Assembly (NCBI RefSeq): GCF_905475395.1
Contig: NC_058342.1
Span: 27,500,640-27,564,639, forward strand
DNA: 64,000 nucleotides
Origin: Chrysoperla carnea
Lineage: Eukaryota > Arthropoda > Insecta > Neuroptera > Chrysopidae
Reading direction: 5' to 3'
Position 1 is the stretch's first letter; each line of letters begins with the position of its first letter. Below the pieces are notes generated by a model. It was given only the letters and a program-made list of their open reading frames with translations, was not told the DNA's origin and did no database searches. The translations under genes and the position numbers were made by a program. Of the stretch, positions 44,801-56,236 are shown in pieces.

Positions 44801-45500
44801 TTTTACGATTCCGTAATTATAAAAGATGCTCCTTTTAAGTAAATTTTCCACTTAAAATAACACACGTTTATATTGTATCGAGAGACAATGGAGACCAGAA
44901 GGGCGTTCAACGATCCCCTTTCGTTCAATTTTTCAAATGAGTTGGAATAAGGTATGTAGAGTATACTAGACGGAACAAAAGTGGAAATAGATTCCAGTAA
45001 TTTGGAAGGGATTCCCAGAGGAAATTTCGCATTTGAGAGGACTTTCTCATTAAAAAAATTTCAAATAATCAATTTTTTTCATAAAAATGTTCTTTAGTGT
45101 CATAGAAATACATTTAGTGCAGTAAATCCGGAAAAAAATACCTCAATTCAAAAAAATAATTAACTTGTCCGGTTAATTAGGCGAAATGAAAATTTTGTGT
45201 AAATCTCGTTTTCTTCTATAAACCTTCGATGAATATCTGTTATTAAAAAGGATACTACTTTCTGAGGGTTCGATGAATGAAACACTCTCTGCTCCGGAAT
45301 CATCAGGAACGATTAGACTTTTCTTAACAGGAGACTTTGGAACGACACTGGCTTTCAAAGGCAATCCTGCTTCAATACATTCCTGAAAAAAATTAACATA
45401 TGATTAACAATTTCACAGTTAGAAACGTTTTAAAATTTACCTTTTTTGTAAGATAGACACTTGGTTGATTATTAATTAATGGAATCGGAGTTTTCGGCAT
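38896..45500 (-). CDS. Myt1: Myt1 (PKMYT1) Cdk1 inhibitory kinase
   Basis: Membrane-associated Wee-family kinase that phosphorylates Cdk1 on Thr14/Tyr15 and holds cells in G2. Coding exons: 45500-45441 (MPKTPIPLINNQPSVYLTKK), 45382 to about 45185-45250, 44693-44314, 43720-43598, 42759-42567, 42403-42285, 41909-41835, 41109-41035, 40253-40218, 39950-39841 and 39052-38896 (stop TAA). The exon 2 donor is uncertain: the best-looking GT is out of phase with the next exon. Kinase landmarks: YFNQCFYDVKTIGQGSFG, YAIKKSKSKF, catalytic HLDIKLEN, DFGLV and KYLAPELL. The Myt1-like HLD with intact K, N and DFG argues for an active enzyme. The tail carries two tandem copies of a 25-residue exon and ends GRRRLF. 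I see no hydrophobic membrane segment in the tail, unlike vertebrate Myt1. Confidence 0.93.
39566..39766 (+). repeat. Dispersed ~550-bp repeat (copy 5), middle fragment
   Basis: In the last Myt1 intron, antisense to the gene. It runs from AATGTTTCAAACAAAAGTTG through CTAACGGTTTACAAGATGGG and CACTTTTTACGTCCTGAACA to GCGTTTTTGAG, with both ends missing. Confidence 0.8.
40025..40195 (+). repeat. Fold-back repeat arm in a Myt1 intron
   Basis: Closely related to 1776-1952: CCAAGGCAATTTTAAACTTA, TTGTATCTTATTTTCAACTT, TCATGAATGTAGACGA and TGCCTTGGTTTTC. It sits between the 36-nt exon and the 110-nt exon of Myt1. Confidence 0.7.
40309..40554 (+). mobile_element. tRNA-derived SINE, copy 1
   Basis: A degenerate tRNA-like head with Pol III box B GGGTTCGAATCC is followed by a body (GTGTGAACAA, AATTAATCACACTGTCGT) and a conserved tail (AATAATGATGTG, GGCATCTGTTATAGACGT, AAACGGAGATTAAA) ending in a TTA repeat. 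The tail matches the SINE at 43254-43549. It lies in a Myt1 intron, antisense to the gene. I cannot see a clean target duplication. Confidence 0.75.
40784..41197 (-). repeat. Tandem duplication unit A (Myt1 tail exon and flanks)
   Basis: Pairs with unit B (41588-41998). It includes the Myt1 exon 41109-41035 with its splice sites and about 250 bp of 3' intron, plus a fragment of retroelement-like sequence (40784-40880). The exon reads 25 codons in phase 0, with RDIINLCDTCESTS and HSTDVIN blocks. Differences from unit B are scattered, so the duplication is not recent. Confidence 0.88.
41135..41440. repeat. Inverted duplication of Myt1 intron sequence
   Basis: The left arm 41135-41240 and right arm 41332-41438 are nearly exact inverse copies (AATAAAGAACTATAATTTTG, AATATTGTTAATTTTCACAA, CAGCTG). 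The spacer holds a third, direct copy of the same segment (about 41273-41330). The sequence is the intron immediately 5' (gene sense) of the duplicated exon in unit A, so intron DNA was copied locally in inverted form. Confidence 0.85.
41443..41672 (-). pseudogene. Retroelement-like fragment, PD-(D/E)XK-like motif
   Basis: One minus-strand frame reads about 76 codons without a stop: ATKPDIVLQDISFKTMYVIE then FSADAETGIVLKEEQKRIKY. The KPDIVL...YVIEFS pattern resembles restriction-like endonuclease or associated domains of some non-LTR retrotransposons. A shorter copy of its upstream end is in unit A (40784-40880), so the element was in place before the tandem duplication. Family placement is uncertain. 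Confidence 0.4.
41588..41998 (-). repeat. Tandem duplication unit B (Myt1 tail exon and flanks)
   Basis: Homologous to unit A. It holds the Myt1 exon 41909-41835: 75 nt, phase 0, acceptor TTTTAG and donor GTAAGT, coding REVIDLCDTCGSTS and HSTDFIN blocks. The same exon in unit A starts exactly 800 bp away. Both copies keep splice sites, length and frame, so both can be translated. Confidence 0.88.
43155..43222 (+). repeat. Dispersed ~550-bp repeat (copy 6), 3' scrap
   Basis: Short fragment: ATTAGGAGATTTTATGAATA, CTATACCAAAATTTTGTTTG and AACATCAATATTTCTAAGC. In a Myt1 intron, just before the SINE at 43254. Confidence 0.65.
43254..43549 (+). mobile_element. tRNA-derived SINE, copy 2, with target duplication
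   Basis: The head resembles tRNA-Leu/Ser: box A TGGCCGAGCGGTCTAAGGCG and box B GGTTCGAATCC. The body carries a GTGAACAATTAAATTAAT block, and the tail is AATAATGATGTGGATGGCCT, GAAAACGGAGATTAAAACCC and (ATT)n. It is flanked by a perfect 15-bp duplication TAAATTAACCCAGAG at 43239-43253 and 43550-43564. Inserted antisense in a Myt1 intron, only about 35 bp from the donor of exon 43720-43598. Confidence 0.92.
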
Positions 45501-46857
45501 TGTCAAGTTCTTCGTTATTTAAAATTGAATTGAGTTTAAAAAAATATTTCAGTTCGTATTTACAACAACGTATCTCTTTGCGAAGAAAGACTTGTAATGA
45601 ATTAATAATATTCTAAATTTGTCCATAGCAACTAATTTTTTATAAACAAATTGTTTATAATATTCATTTATTTTTATTCTATTTAAATTATAAATAAAAT
45701 ATTCCAATTGTCACTTTGCAACATTTAGCAAAATAATATACAAGCCTTTCATTTTGTAACACATGCCACCTGCTATCGTTATTTTGTACTAATATTTGTG
45801 AACTTGACATATTCGTCTAGGGTTGCCAAATTTTGATATAAAAATCGGTGCTATGAATCATTTTACCTTACACTCGAAAAAACGAAATATCTGTCATCCG
45901 CTACCATAAAAATTACAATTTCCAAGATTTTGGATAGCATAAAATGAATTTGTTTTCTTTATTCAATTCTTATTTGAACATCCTCAATAAGTATGAGTTA
46001 GTTTTAAGCTGGCCAAGTAATTAAAAATTTCCCAGGTCCCTGATGATAGAAATTTTGTACAGGGAAAAGTTCTTAGAAACGTCTTTGAGAACAGTATATC
46101 AAATTTCAAGCCATTCAGCTAAAAAATAAAAGTGAACTACTTTTGACACTTTCTTTTATCTTCCTTCGTTAAAAGGACTCAAAATGGAGAATTAGCAAAA
46201 TAAAAATATTTGACAACCCCCGTATTTACTCATTCGAAATTCATAAATTGGCCACGTGGTAATCTTTTTTTCTTGTTAAATTATTTCATATTATAAATTA
46301 TAACTAAATAAAATATGATTTTATAAAATTTTACAAGATAATAAAAATATAGAATTGGAAAAGACTATTTTGGAAAAAAATCTTCATTTAGATTTGTAAT
46401 TATTTGGACATGACTATATTAGGAGAAGGAGTAAGCTATTATATTTTTCAATAGAGGAAGCGTTAACTTTATATGATCCGAATTTGTAATAAGATAAATG
46501 AACCAAAATGTACCGTTAATTTTGTTTACAGTTCACGTAAACAAAAATATTTATTTATATTTAATAATAGCCGTTCATATAATATTTTATATAAAATTAG
46601 TACTTTCATTACTTCGTAAAAATAAAAGCGTTATGCCATCTGTTGATTTGTTGAATAAAAATGGCATGATTACTCTGAATGGTCTGTATATTTTGCAGTA
46701 ATAACTGTTCCTGTTCTTGTTGACTTTTAATTAACCATATACCAATCGAATTGAATCTGTTCTATTTCGTAAGCCCTCTTGACCAAGTGCGGATTTAACG
46801 GGTGACTAACTGCCAAGAATTTCACTTTCCGAGATGAGATTTTAATTGAATTACCCA
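45501..46857. other. Upstream region of Myt1
   Basis: The Myt1 5' UTR and promoter should lie near 45500-45800. No element can be assigned. The rest is AT-rich; a 67-codon frame at 46498-46701 shows no recognisable domain. Confidence 0.5.
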
Positions 46858-46930
46858 AAATGAAAACAAACAATTGACTGAGCAAATTGTTGAAATACTC
46901 TGTATAAACAATGTTGAATACAGAGTTTAT
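46858..46930 (+). repeat. Dispersed ~550-bp repeat (copy 7), 5' scrap
   Basis: Only the 5' end of the family: AAATGAAAACAAACAATTGA, CTGAGCAAATTGTTGAAATA and a short remainder. Truncated after about 70 bp. Confidence 0.65.
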
Positions 46931-49000
46931 ATACACTCTATGATTGAATATGAGCATATATTATGAATAGTTTCAGCTTACTTAACTTATATATAAGAAT
47001 ATGAAATCTACATTATATATATTTGAATATTTGCCGCTTATCAATTGAAGTGAAGTTTGAAGTAGTTGATTGATACAGCAAACGCTAGAGGCGCTAAATA
47101 TAAATTTAAATTTAATCTACAGTATCGATAATAAATAAATTTGAGCGCCAAAATAAATAATTTTTAAAAATTATTAACAAGAAAAATTTTACTGCTTCGG
47201 TTGCCTTTTGTGGTTTCGTGCCAACGTGTGCCATTGATTCGCCTTTCCGGTTTTGAATGTAAGTACAGATATGTAATAAAAATGCCTAACAAAAATAAAG
47301 TATTCTTCAATATCACTGTCCATTTCAATTCTCATGAAGCAAACCTCTTTGAATCATTGTAAAACAAAAGTAGCTTAGAAAAAATCTTAATTATTCAATT
47401 TTCTCATTTAATTTATGCATGAAAAAGCTTCAAAATAAGCGTAAATTTTTGAGTGAATACTTTATACTTTACTGCAATTTTCAGAAATGTATTACAAATT
47501 GCCGAACTAAAAAAATAGTATATTCTCGATAAAGGCAAATAAAATTTTATATAACAAATTTTACCGAAAAAATTTAACGACGAGAATAAACCAACAGGAG
47601 TGAGAGGGTAGGTGAATAAAAAAACAAATTTATTTAATATTTAATATCTATATTTTTGATTTGAATTGTAAATTTATAAATATCGGCATTGACTGCTCGC
47701 ATTTTGTTCATTTTTTTTTTGTGGTTTTTTGTTCTTTTCTGAATACAATTTACATATTTATCTGAAAACATTAACATTTAAAAATTTTACAATAATAATA
47801 ATATGAATAATACTGTTTTTCCTTAAAATTTTTCTTTTTTTCTTTTTTTTTTTTTTTTTTTAATTTTTTTGCTTAGACTAGGATGTAGTGGCACATAGAT
47901 TAGAAAAAATTTAAAGTTGATTTTTTAAATGCAATTTTCTCCATTCTTCCGTACCGATTTTCGAATTGATGTGAAAAGTGGGATTTTCGGAAAAAAACTA
48001 TCTGTTAACATATTTACCCCTTTTTTGGGTATGCTTAATTTAAGGTTAGTTGGAATTGACCATTGGTCACTGATTCTGTGGATCAAACGGGATTTCATCA
48101 TATTTTGAGTTTAAAATTGTTAAGGCAATTCAAAGAATCGCATCTTTCGAGATATTAGCTAGAGCTGTTAGGAAATGCGCATCTTAGCTGATAATAGGTG
48201 CTGAATAAATTAATTATCATATTTTTTATTGGAAATTGGATGAACTATGAAAAGTCTTTTCATTTACTTAGCTGGCCGGATCAGGCATTGCCAAGCACAT
48301 TAAAACGGACTCTATATTGTAGTCTATTTCAGCAAGTTTGCTGCCACATTCTCTTAAACGGCAGTATGATCTGGTATTCAGTTCAGATCAACTTGATTGT
48401 AGTTATCGATGCTCTAAAATACACTTTTGACTTTCGAATTGTTGTTAAAGGTTGAATGGTGAATTTTTTTCATCATGAATACGAGCTTAGAAGAAGCAAA
48501 AAGTCTCAAAAGTCAAAGTTGTCCAATATTCGAGATTAAGTTAACCAATAAAGAAGCTTTTTCAAGTGCAAATCCATCAAAAACGGGAAAAATTGTGAAA
48601 TATAAATTCATAGAAGCGTGAAGCAAATATTCTTCTAGAATTACTCCAACCTGTCCCGTTTTGAGTAGAATAAATTTTAATAGTGGGTTATGTTTTGGCT
48701 GTTTTTAAAAATTATCGGTAGTTTTTTGGAAGACCGGTATTTCTTGAAGGATGGTTTGAAAGTTGGTCTTACACTTTGGAATAATATGCCGGTAAAAAAA
48801 TATTTGTAGCACATATTTAACATGTAAAATTACGTAAAGCAGAAGGTGATTATTTTGTAGTAGGTAGAAATTGGTTAGTAAAAAATTTAAGTTATAAAAT
48901 ATTGTCTGAGTCAGTTTATATGTTATTTAAAAATAAAAACACCTTTTCTTTCAGGTTTTCCTACATATAAATACCCAGTAATGTTCATATATTCTCCAAG
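46931..49000. other. Gene-free DNA
   Basis: AT-rich with long T and A runs (for example about 47823-47863). No exon, RNA or paired element ends. Confidence 0.5.
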
Positions 49001-49178
49001 GCTCGCCTCACACAGTCAATATTATTGAGTTAGTCGATATTGATCAATAAATTGATCGGCTGAGATATCAATCAATATATTCATCAAATTAATATTGAAG
49101 AAATCGTCAATATACTTATATTGTCTTTGTTCAAATCACGATTTAAATCGGTCAATATTATTGACTTGCGTGAGAGCA
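49001..49178. mobile_element. Small MITE with GTCAATATTATTGA ends
   Basis: GCTCGCCTCACACAGTCAAT plus ATTATTGA at the left faces the inverse TCAATATTATTGACTTGCGT, GAGAGC at the right. About 178 bp. The interior is rich in TCAATAT and ATTGAT. Non-coding. Confidence 0.65.
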
Positions 49179-51977
49179 CTCGAATTCTATTATACATTAA
49201 GTCAATAAAATTGTGAGGTTAGGTGTGTATACTTAGTATTGAAGAGAAATAATTATGCAAACAATTTTTCGGAAGCCATAAGCCAATACTTCCTAGTCTA
49301 ACCTTTATATTTCCATATAAGTTGATTTTAAGGTACTATGATAAAGGAGTTCAACTTATATGAAATTAACAATAGATTATTATATTTTTTAAACTTAAGA
49401 TGACATATAATAAATTTTCGACTCTTTTTTTCAATAAATTTTCTTTATTTTAACAATCATAAAATTTTTCTAGTTTTATTTTGAAAAAATAATTTAATTA
49501 AAAAACTAATACGGTCGTCATTATGTGACCGTGAAAATGAAAAATGCCTGGTCCCTGAAACAAACTACAGAAAAATGAAGCACCATATTTTTTTATTGGA
49601 AAATTTTTTTTTTTGTCTCGTTATAAGAAATTTTTACAAAACACAAATAGAAAAGCGTTTTTTTTCTTCGTATAAATTTTGAGACCCTATTTATTTAGTT
49701 TTTTCTTTTTTGGAAATTTTCTTTTTTTACCTAATATTACATTATAAAAATTTAGCAAACCATTCTCAATAATGGGATTCGGACCCTGTTTTGATATTTA
49801 AGTCTAAAAAAAGCAACATAAAATTTCTTAAATCTATATAATTTTCAATTATCTATAGGTACAATATACGGAATTTAGGCCCAATTTTTGTTTCTTGAAA
49901 CTATGAATTTGATTTATATATTTTTCTTTTTGGCACAGATACATTTTGAGCGAATTTTTTCGCCCGATAAGGACATGGGCGTAACTATATAAGGATTCTA
50001 AGGAGGCTTAAACTCCTTGGTCATTGATTTTTTAAAAATGTTTTGAAGACTAAATCACACAATACTCAATAATAGTTGGCTTCATAAATTAGTAATATTT
50101 TTGGGATCTACAAAAATCTGTCGAACATGTTAAGAGTATCTTTCTGCCTCTCGGTAATAAAATACAAGCCTAAGCATTTTACGCGATGATTTTGTAAATG
50201 TGTCCTTGCAAGATCAAGAGTATTTTTGCAAGGACGTGTTTACTTCATTAGATTTTCTTCAAAAAATTACTTTATACGTATTATAAAATTATTTTGTAGG
50301 CTAATCAAATATAATACATAAAAAGTGATTTGAGGAATTAATTTCCAGTAAGCTGGAAGTCGGTTTAATATCTTCACTTGATCCTAAATGCGTATAATTA
50401 GAGTTTGCAAATAACTAAGAAATTTTTACCCAATTTCCAGTTTTTTGCTTGCAGCACAAAAACGGTACGTTGGACGGAAAGTGTCATTCCATTCAGTAAT
50501 AACGGATTCAATTCTAGGTCGAATAAATATCTAAAACTTAAAATTTAATTCAGTGGTTTAGTCGAAATTAAATGTTTGAAATCGGGAAAATTGCTGATTT
50601 AGGTGGAAACTTTACATTTTATAACTAAACACACCTCATATTTATGAAAATTGTGAAACTGAGAAAGAAAAAAAACCGATTTTGAATTAGGTTAGGTTTT
50701 GAAAAAGACTCAATTTGAAAATTGAGATGCCTATAACACGTTAAATTTTATTAAAATCGAACCGAATTTGAAGTTTTAGATACTCACTTGACACAGAATT
50801 TAGCCCTTTTGAATGGAATAAAATTTTTCATGGAACGTACCGTTTTCGAGCTACAAAAAAAAAAAAATTGAAAAAGGGCAAAAATTTCTTAGTTTTTGGG
50901 CTCCCAAAAGTTATACACACCTCCTGGAATTGCGTAAACTCAGATTGCATGCATTTAGGACTAAATGAAGATATTGAAACGATTTCCAGCTTGCTGGAAA
51001 AATTTTAATTTCATTGATCTATCAATAAAATATCAAAATTTAGATTTTTATCTATACATTGTCTAGTTGTCCGATCGATCCCTTGGCTCTTGAAAAATTA
51101 CATGTTCTACTGTACCCATATATTACTTGATAAAATTTGGTCATGGTTTTTATGTCGCCGCTTTATACGAACAGAGTCGTGATTTAAGTGTCCTGCAATG
51201 AAGTCTTCCTGACTGGGATTCTGCTAAGTGTTGAAAAAATATCGAATATATTTTATTTTTAAAAGGATGGGAAAATCTCCTCAGTTACGCTCATGTACCC
51301 TATGACAATAAAATATTTACGGAAAATTTTTTTTCAAAAGGGATTAACAATTACTATAAATTTTTCTATATATATTTATATATAAATTTTTGCCATTCAT
51401 TGTAAACATTTTTTAGGCATTATGGGTACGAAAAATTTGGCACACGTTTTTCACTACAAATTTTTTTTGGGATATACATTGTACATAAAATTTTTTGTTC
51501 TTTTTATAAAAAACAGGATATGACGACAGATTAAAATGGAAGATTTTTTTCATGAATCAGGATTTTTAGGGTTTTCGTGGATGGGGTCGGGAAAATGGTG
51601 CACTACTATGAAAAAATAGAATAAGTATAACTTAGCCGATTCAATTTGCCGATATAACACATATTTTTTTCTAACCGATTGTTATTTTTAAGAATTTGAC
51701 TCGCAAAAATTTTGTTAATCATAACTTAAGCCCTGGGTAGGATGTGTATCCCTCTAAGGGGGGAAGGTTGTACTTCTAACAGTTAAAAATAAATGAAAAT
51801 GATTCTTTGAGCATGCATTTTTTAAAGCCATATTTGAACATTTTTATGAGCATTCCCAGAAAAGAGGGATAACCTACCATAAGTTATAATTAAAAGAAAT
51901 TTCACAATTCAAGTTAGACCATTAGAAAGAAACAGGTCAAAATATGGGCAAATTTACTACGCTTAAGTTTGCTTTAT
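49179..51977. other. Gene-free DNA downstream of the cyclase gene
   Basis: AT-rich intergenic sequence. The cyclase 3' UTR must start at 51977 and run leftward; AATAAATAAA overlaps its stop codon on the minus strand. No other feature supported. Confidence 0.5.
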
Positions 51978-54377
51978 TTATTTTCGAGAGCTCAACAGTG
52001 GTTCACTGGCTGACATCTCGTCAACATTGTTATAAAATCGGACAGTGGGTGTTGCAATTCCACTATCGCGTTTTGGAGCCTTCGTTCCACCAGTTCCACG
52101 AACCAATGCCGGCTTTGGAATGGTTGGTAATTTTGGTTCAATCATTTTTGGCTCTTTGATTTCTGGATTTGTTTGGGTCATTTTATTATTTTCAATTGGT
52201 GGTTTTTCTCCGATTAACCAATAAGTGACCATTTTTCCTTTACCTTTCATTTCAACTTCTCCACGTCGTTCTAATATGAACGTACCAAATGTGTCTAAAA
52301 TATCTTTTGTGGCTTGACTTACATGAATTCGAAGTGCTTCTCCGTTCGATTCCATGCGTGATGCTGTATTTACGGTATCACCAAACAAGCAATACCTCGG
52401 CATTTTTAGACCAACCACCCCAGCTACGCAAGGACCGGTGTGCATGCCAATACGCAGTTTGAGTTGTTCTTTGGGGCGATGTGGGATGACAAATTTGTGA
52501 ACTGCGTTTAATAATGCCAACGACATTAGAGCGATTTCTTTAGCATGCCGATTTCCGTTACGTTCTGGTAGACCAGATGCCACCATATATGCGTCTCCAA
52601 TTGTTTCAACCTGTTTTGGATAACGCAATTAAAATCTAATAAAAGACTTATTATTACTATATGCAAATAATTTCCAAATTATACTTGAGTTTGGCATAAG
52701 AGTTCCAGCCAAGTCAAATAGTACGAGCAAGTATAATACCACTTAAAAAAAATAGGCTAGAGAAATAATAATATGATTTAATTTTGTTCGTTATGCAATT
52801 TGCATATCGTATCTGTTATAAAAATGCCTATAAAGTAGCAAGAATTTTTTTCAAAATAAAAGATATTTTTATATTTTTTGACCAGTTTTAAGTAAAAAAG
52901 TACTCATGTGATTTTTTCTCTAAACGTTTAGTTTTCGAAATAAAAATTCTTGAAAAATAAAAAATGCAATATTCGATTTTAAGAAAAATGTGTTATTTTT
53001 TCCATTTTCTCTGAAGGAATTCGCTTAGCAAACGTAGCTCCTGATTTTTATGACTTTAGAATAAAAATTCAAATAATTCGTTTACTAACCTTGTAGACGT
53101 CGTAATTTTCGACAATCGCATCAAAGCATGTGTACAACTTATTGAGCAAATTTACAACTTGTAGTGGAGTACTTTCGGCTGATAACGAAGTGAAGCCCAC
53201 AATATCACTGAAATAAATGGTGACTTGATCGAATGTTTCGGCGATTACTGGTAATCCTTTGATTAATTGATTGGCAACAGATCTAAGAGATAGAAAAAAA
53301 ACAAAAATTAGTCGAGGTAATAAAGCAATATTTTTTCCAAATTTGAATTTTATTGGGATTTTTATATTGGACAATTCGAATAAATTTCTTTAAAGGATGT
53401 CTAAGCATGACAACATTTTTCGATTTAAAGGCTAAAAATTTTTGTGTAGGTAGACTTTTACTCAAAATGTTTCCAAAAAAAAAACAAAGTTTTCCCATCC
53501 ATATAAAGGATGTATGAATTGTCTAGATTTAAGGTTGAAATTATTTTTATCTTATTTTCAACTTTGTTGATGAATTTTTAACTTCATGAATGTAGACGAA
53601 AAATAAGGATACAAAATTTCGAAGTCTGAATAATTAAAGAAAATTTTCAATTTTTAATATTTTGAAAATTATTCCACAAATTTGTATTTTTACTTTTTGC
53701 CTTTACCAAAAATTGAAACAAAAAATTTTTTTATACGAAAAATTTTTACGTACCGTGGCAAAACTTGATGTAACAAATCCTCGCATCGACGTTTTTCATC
53801 TAAATAATCCTTTGTACGTTCTTCCACCAAACTTTCTAAATTATTCGCATATTGTTCCATGCGGGACAACAAATTATCCAAAATATTTCCACTTTCATAA
53901 TCTCTGTAAATTGTGTTAAAAATTAATAAAAATAGAACAAATTAAATTACGAAAAAATTGTTTTACTTGTTTAATTCACGTATTGTAGTTTTTAATGTAT
54001 GAAAATCGGGACGATCCGCTGGATCTTCAGACCAACATTTCTTCATTAAGTTTGCAACTTCTTCTTTGCAAACATCAATGGTTGGCCGTAATGGAATTGG
54101 TGAATGTCCTTTTGCGACAGTATCCACAATTTCTAGATAAAAGAACAACATAATTAATTTTTATGGAAAATAATTTGGCGGTAATTTTTTTGATTTTTTG
54201 AAGCTTACTCATATATTTAAATCTATCCTCCAAAATTGTATTACAATGTTCACAATTTAACGTACAATGTGGTCGTCTTACTTCCAACAATGGACTCACA
54301 ACACGTCTTGGAGGCTGTGGAGAATCACCGTCCGTTGGATACCCATCAGCCGAGGGTATTGTTAACGACATTGCCAT
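51978..54377 (-). CDS. Receptor-type guanylyl cyclase, catalytic end (possible short form)
   Basis: Makes cGMP from GTP. Exons 54377-54209, 54132-53967, 53903-53754, 53282-53090 and 52610-51978 join in phase from an ATG to a stop, 436 codons. Order: a unique 56-residue N terminus with [16 protein letters not shown], the end of a kinase-homology C-lobe ([27 protein letters not shown]), the signalling coiled coil ([20 protein letters not shown]), then the class III cyclase domain. Catalytic residues are present: metal Asp in [12 protein letters not shown] and in [13 protein letters not shown], the Arg of that motif, and [15 protein letters not shown] has the guanine-type Cys. Family receptors are usually over 1,000 aa with extracellular, transmembrane and full kinase-homology parts; none is visible upstream to 64000. 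So this is either the 3' end of a long gene with an alternative first exon, or a truncated gene. Confidence 0.88.
53527..53660 (+). repeat. Fold-back repeat arm in a cyclase intron
   Basis: Fragment of the 1776/4709/40025 family: GTTGAAATTATTTTTATCTT, TTGATGAATTTT, CATGAATGTAGACGAAAAAT. It sits in the intron between the coiled-coil exon and the first cyclase exon. Confidence 0.6.
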
Positions 54378-55854
54378 TAAATTTAAATGAAAATTGTTAT
54401 ACACTTTAAAATATTTTCATGATAATAAAAATTTTACCGACTCCAAAAAAACTTTTCGGTAAAATTTTTTCGTTTAGTTTTACATGTTTTGACTATTGAT
54501 AAATGCGTTTGGGACAATCATCATATCCCAATGGGGTAATAAAAATAAAAAGGAAATCTAATGAAAAATCAGGAAAGTTGAATGTAATTTTAAAAACGTT
54601 TATTAAAAAAAAAACGTTACGGAATAACTCGCAAACACTTGAATGCAAAAATATTCGAGCTGTCATTAAAATAGTTAAAAACACGTTTATTTTATAGCGT
54701 ATAACAAGACATCCGATTATATTGACACAAGTTTTCACATTGAAAATTCTGTTTTCATGTTAACATGTATATGATAAAGATTATCCCGACATCAATACTC
54801 GGGAATATTCGTTCATAGTATTTTGTGTGCGGTTCCTGGAGTCGGGAGAGAAAGGCGCACGCGGAGAAGCGCATATACGAATACATACTGTCTACTTCGA
54901 AAAGGAAAATCATGTTTCCCAACTTGACGCCTACTTGGGGGTATGTTATTGTATAATATTCAACATACTTATATATACATATAATATACTACACGTAATA
55001 ATTAAACATGTTTATACGATTTTCTGAAATGTTTCCTGTACAATGTCTGATATACCCACATATTATACAAATATTTCAGCCAATGAAATGTTCAAAAGCA
55101 CAAAATATACTTGGCATCAGAAAAATCGCCCCTTTTAAAAAATTTTTAAAAATAAATAAATAAATAAAATAGTCTAATGGGGATCATTTTTTACTCATTC
55201 GAATGCTTCCATGTACCTCCTTTGTAATTTATGAATGCAGAGCTGAATATTTTTTTATCGCTTTCGACCGCCTTGTTTCGAGGGATAGAAAAATGAAAAA
55301 AGCTTTCTTATAATTTGCGTGCACGGGACGCAGAAATTATTTTGCAAGTGTATTTTTTTCGATTCTCTTTAATTAACCCTTCCTTACCATACCTCCCTGG
55401 AGTAAACACGCATACCACACCCGGGTCCTTAGGACCCGAACGGGGCAAATCGTCATATAAAAGAAACTATGGCACAGATTTAGATCAATTTTTTGAGACT
55501 TCTATAATACTTACTTAAAAAGACTATATAAGTTTAATAGCTTTCAATTAAATTTAAATATATGGTTAAAAAATTACCAAAGTTGAAAAATTGAGAAAAA
55601 TGACTCTTTTTATTGAAAACTTTTTTAATTCTAAATATTAAGGCCTAAAATTTAACTCAGTTTTTACTAGGGAGCAAGTACAAGAAAAGAAGAAGGAGTT
55701 TAGTGGATCTTTCAAAAAGTATGTTTATTTTGGAGAAAGATGAAAAAATGAAATACTCGTTGTCTTCAAAATACTCCATTATATCAGTATTATAATTATT
55801 CAAATTCTTATTATTTTATTACATTTATAAGAAGTTAATATAAAAAAACAAATA
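54378..55854. other. Upstream of the visible cyclase exons
   Basis: No kinase-homology or transmembrane exon found on the minus strand. A TTAACCCTTCCTTACC phrase at about 55373-55388, followed by a GGGTCCTTAGGACCC palindrome near 55424-55438, recalls a piggyBac-type end, but no partner end was found. Confidence 0.4.
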
Positions 55855-56236
55855 AAAACAATCAATTGACTGAGTTAATTGTTGAAATACCATGTATAGA
55901 CAGTGTTGATTACTCTGTCACATTACACATACATACATGTCACACATATATAACTGATATAGCCATAACATACATACTATACAATTTGAGCCTTATTTGC
56001 GACCTCACAGGTAAACAATGATGTTTACAAAAAAATGTTTCAAACAAAAGTTGTTTGAATAGAACAAAAACTTTTGTTCTATCTCTAACGGTTTACAAGA
56101 TGGGTCCCACGGATCCAAGACCCAATTGACCTATGTTGCTGATTTACGAACTCGACCTCACTTTTTACTACTTGAGCACTCTGTAAAAATTTCAGCTTGA
56201 TATCTCTTTTCGTTTTTGAGTTATCGTGATGACAGA
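55855..56236 (+). repeat. Dispersed ~550-bp repeat (copy 8 by order of description), 3'-truncated
   Basis: It covers the 5' three quarters of the family: TTGACTGAGTTAATTGTTGA, CAGTGTTGATTACTCTGTCA, CAAACAAAAGTTG, GGTTTACAAGATGGGTCCCA and GTGATGACAGACGGACAG. The 3' hairpin end is missing. Confidence 0.85.

Noticed and set aside
55373-55440. piggyBac-like TTAACCCTT end with a GGGTCC palindrome
   Set aside because: No matching TTAA-flanked partner end was found nearby; recorded only as a hint.
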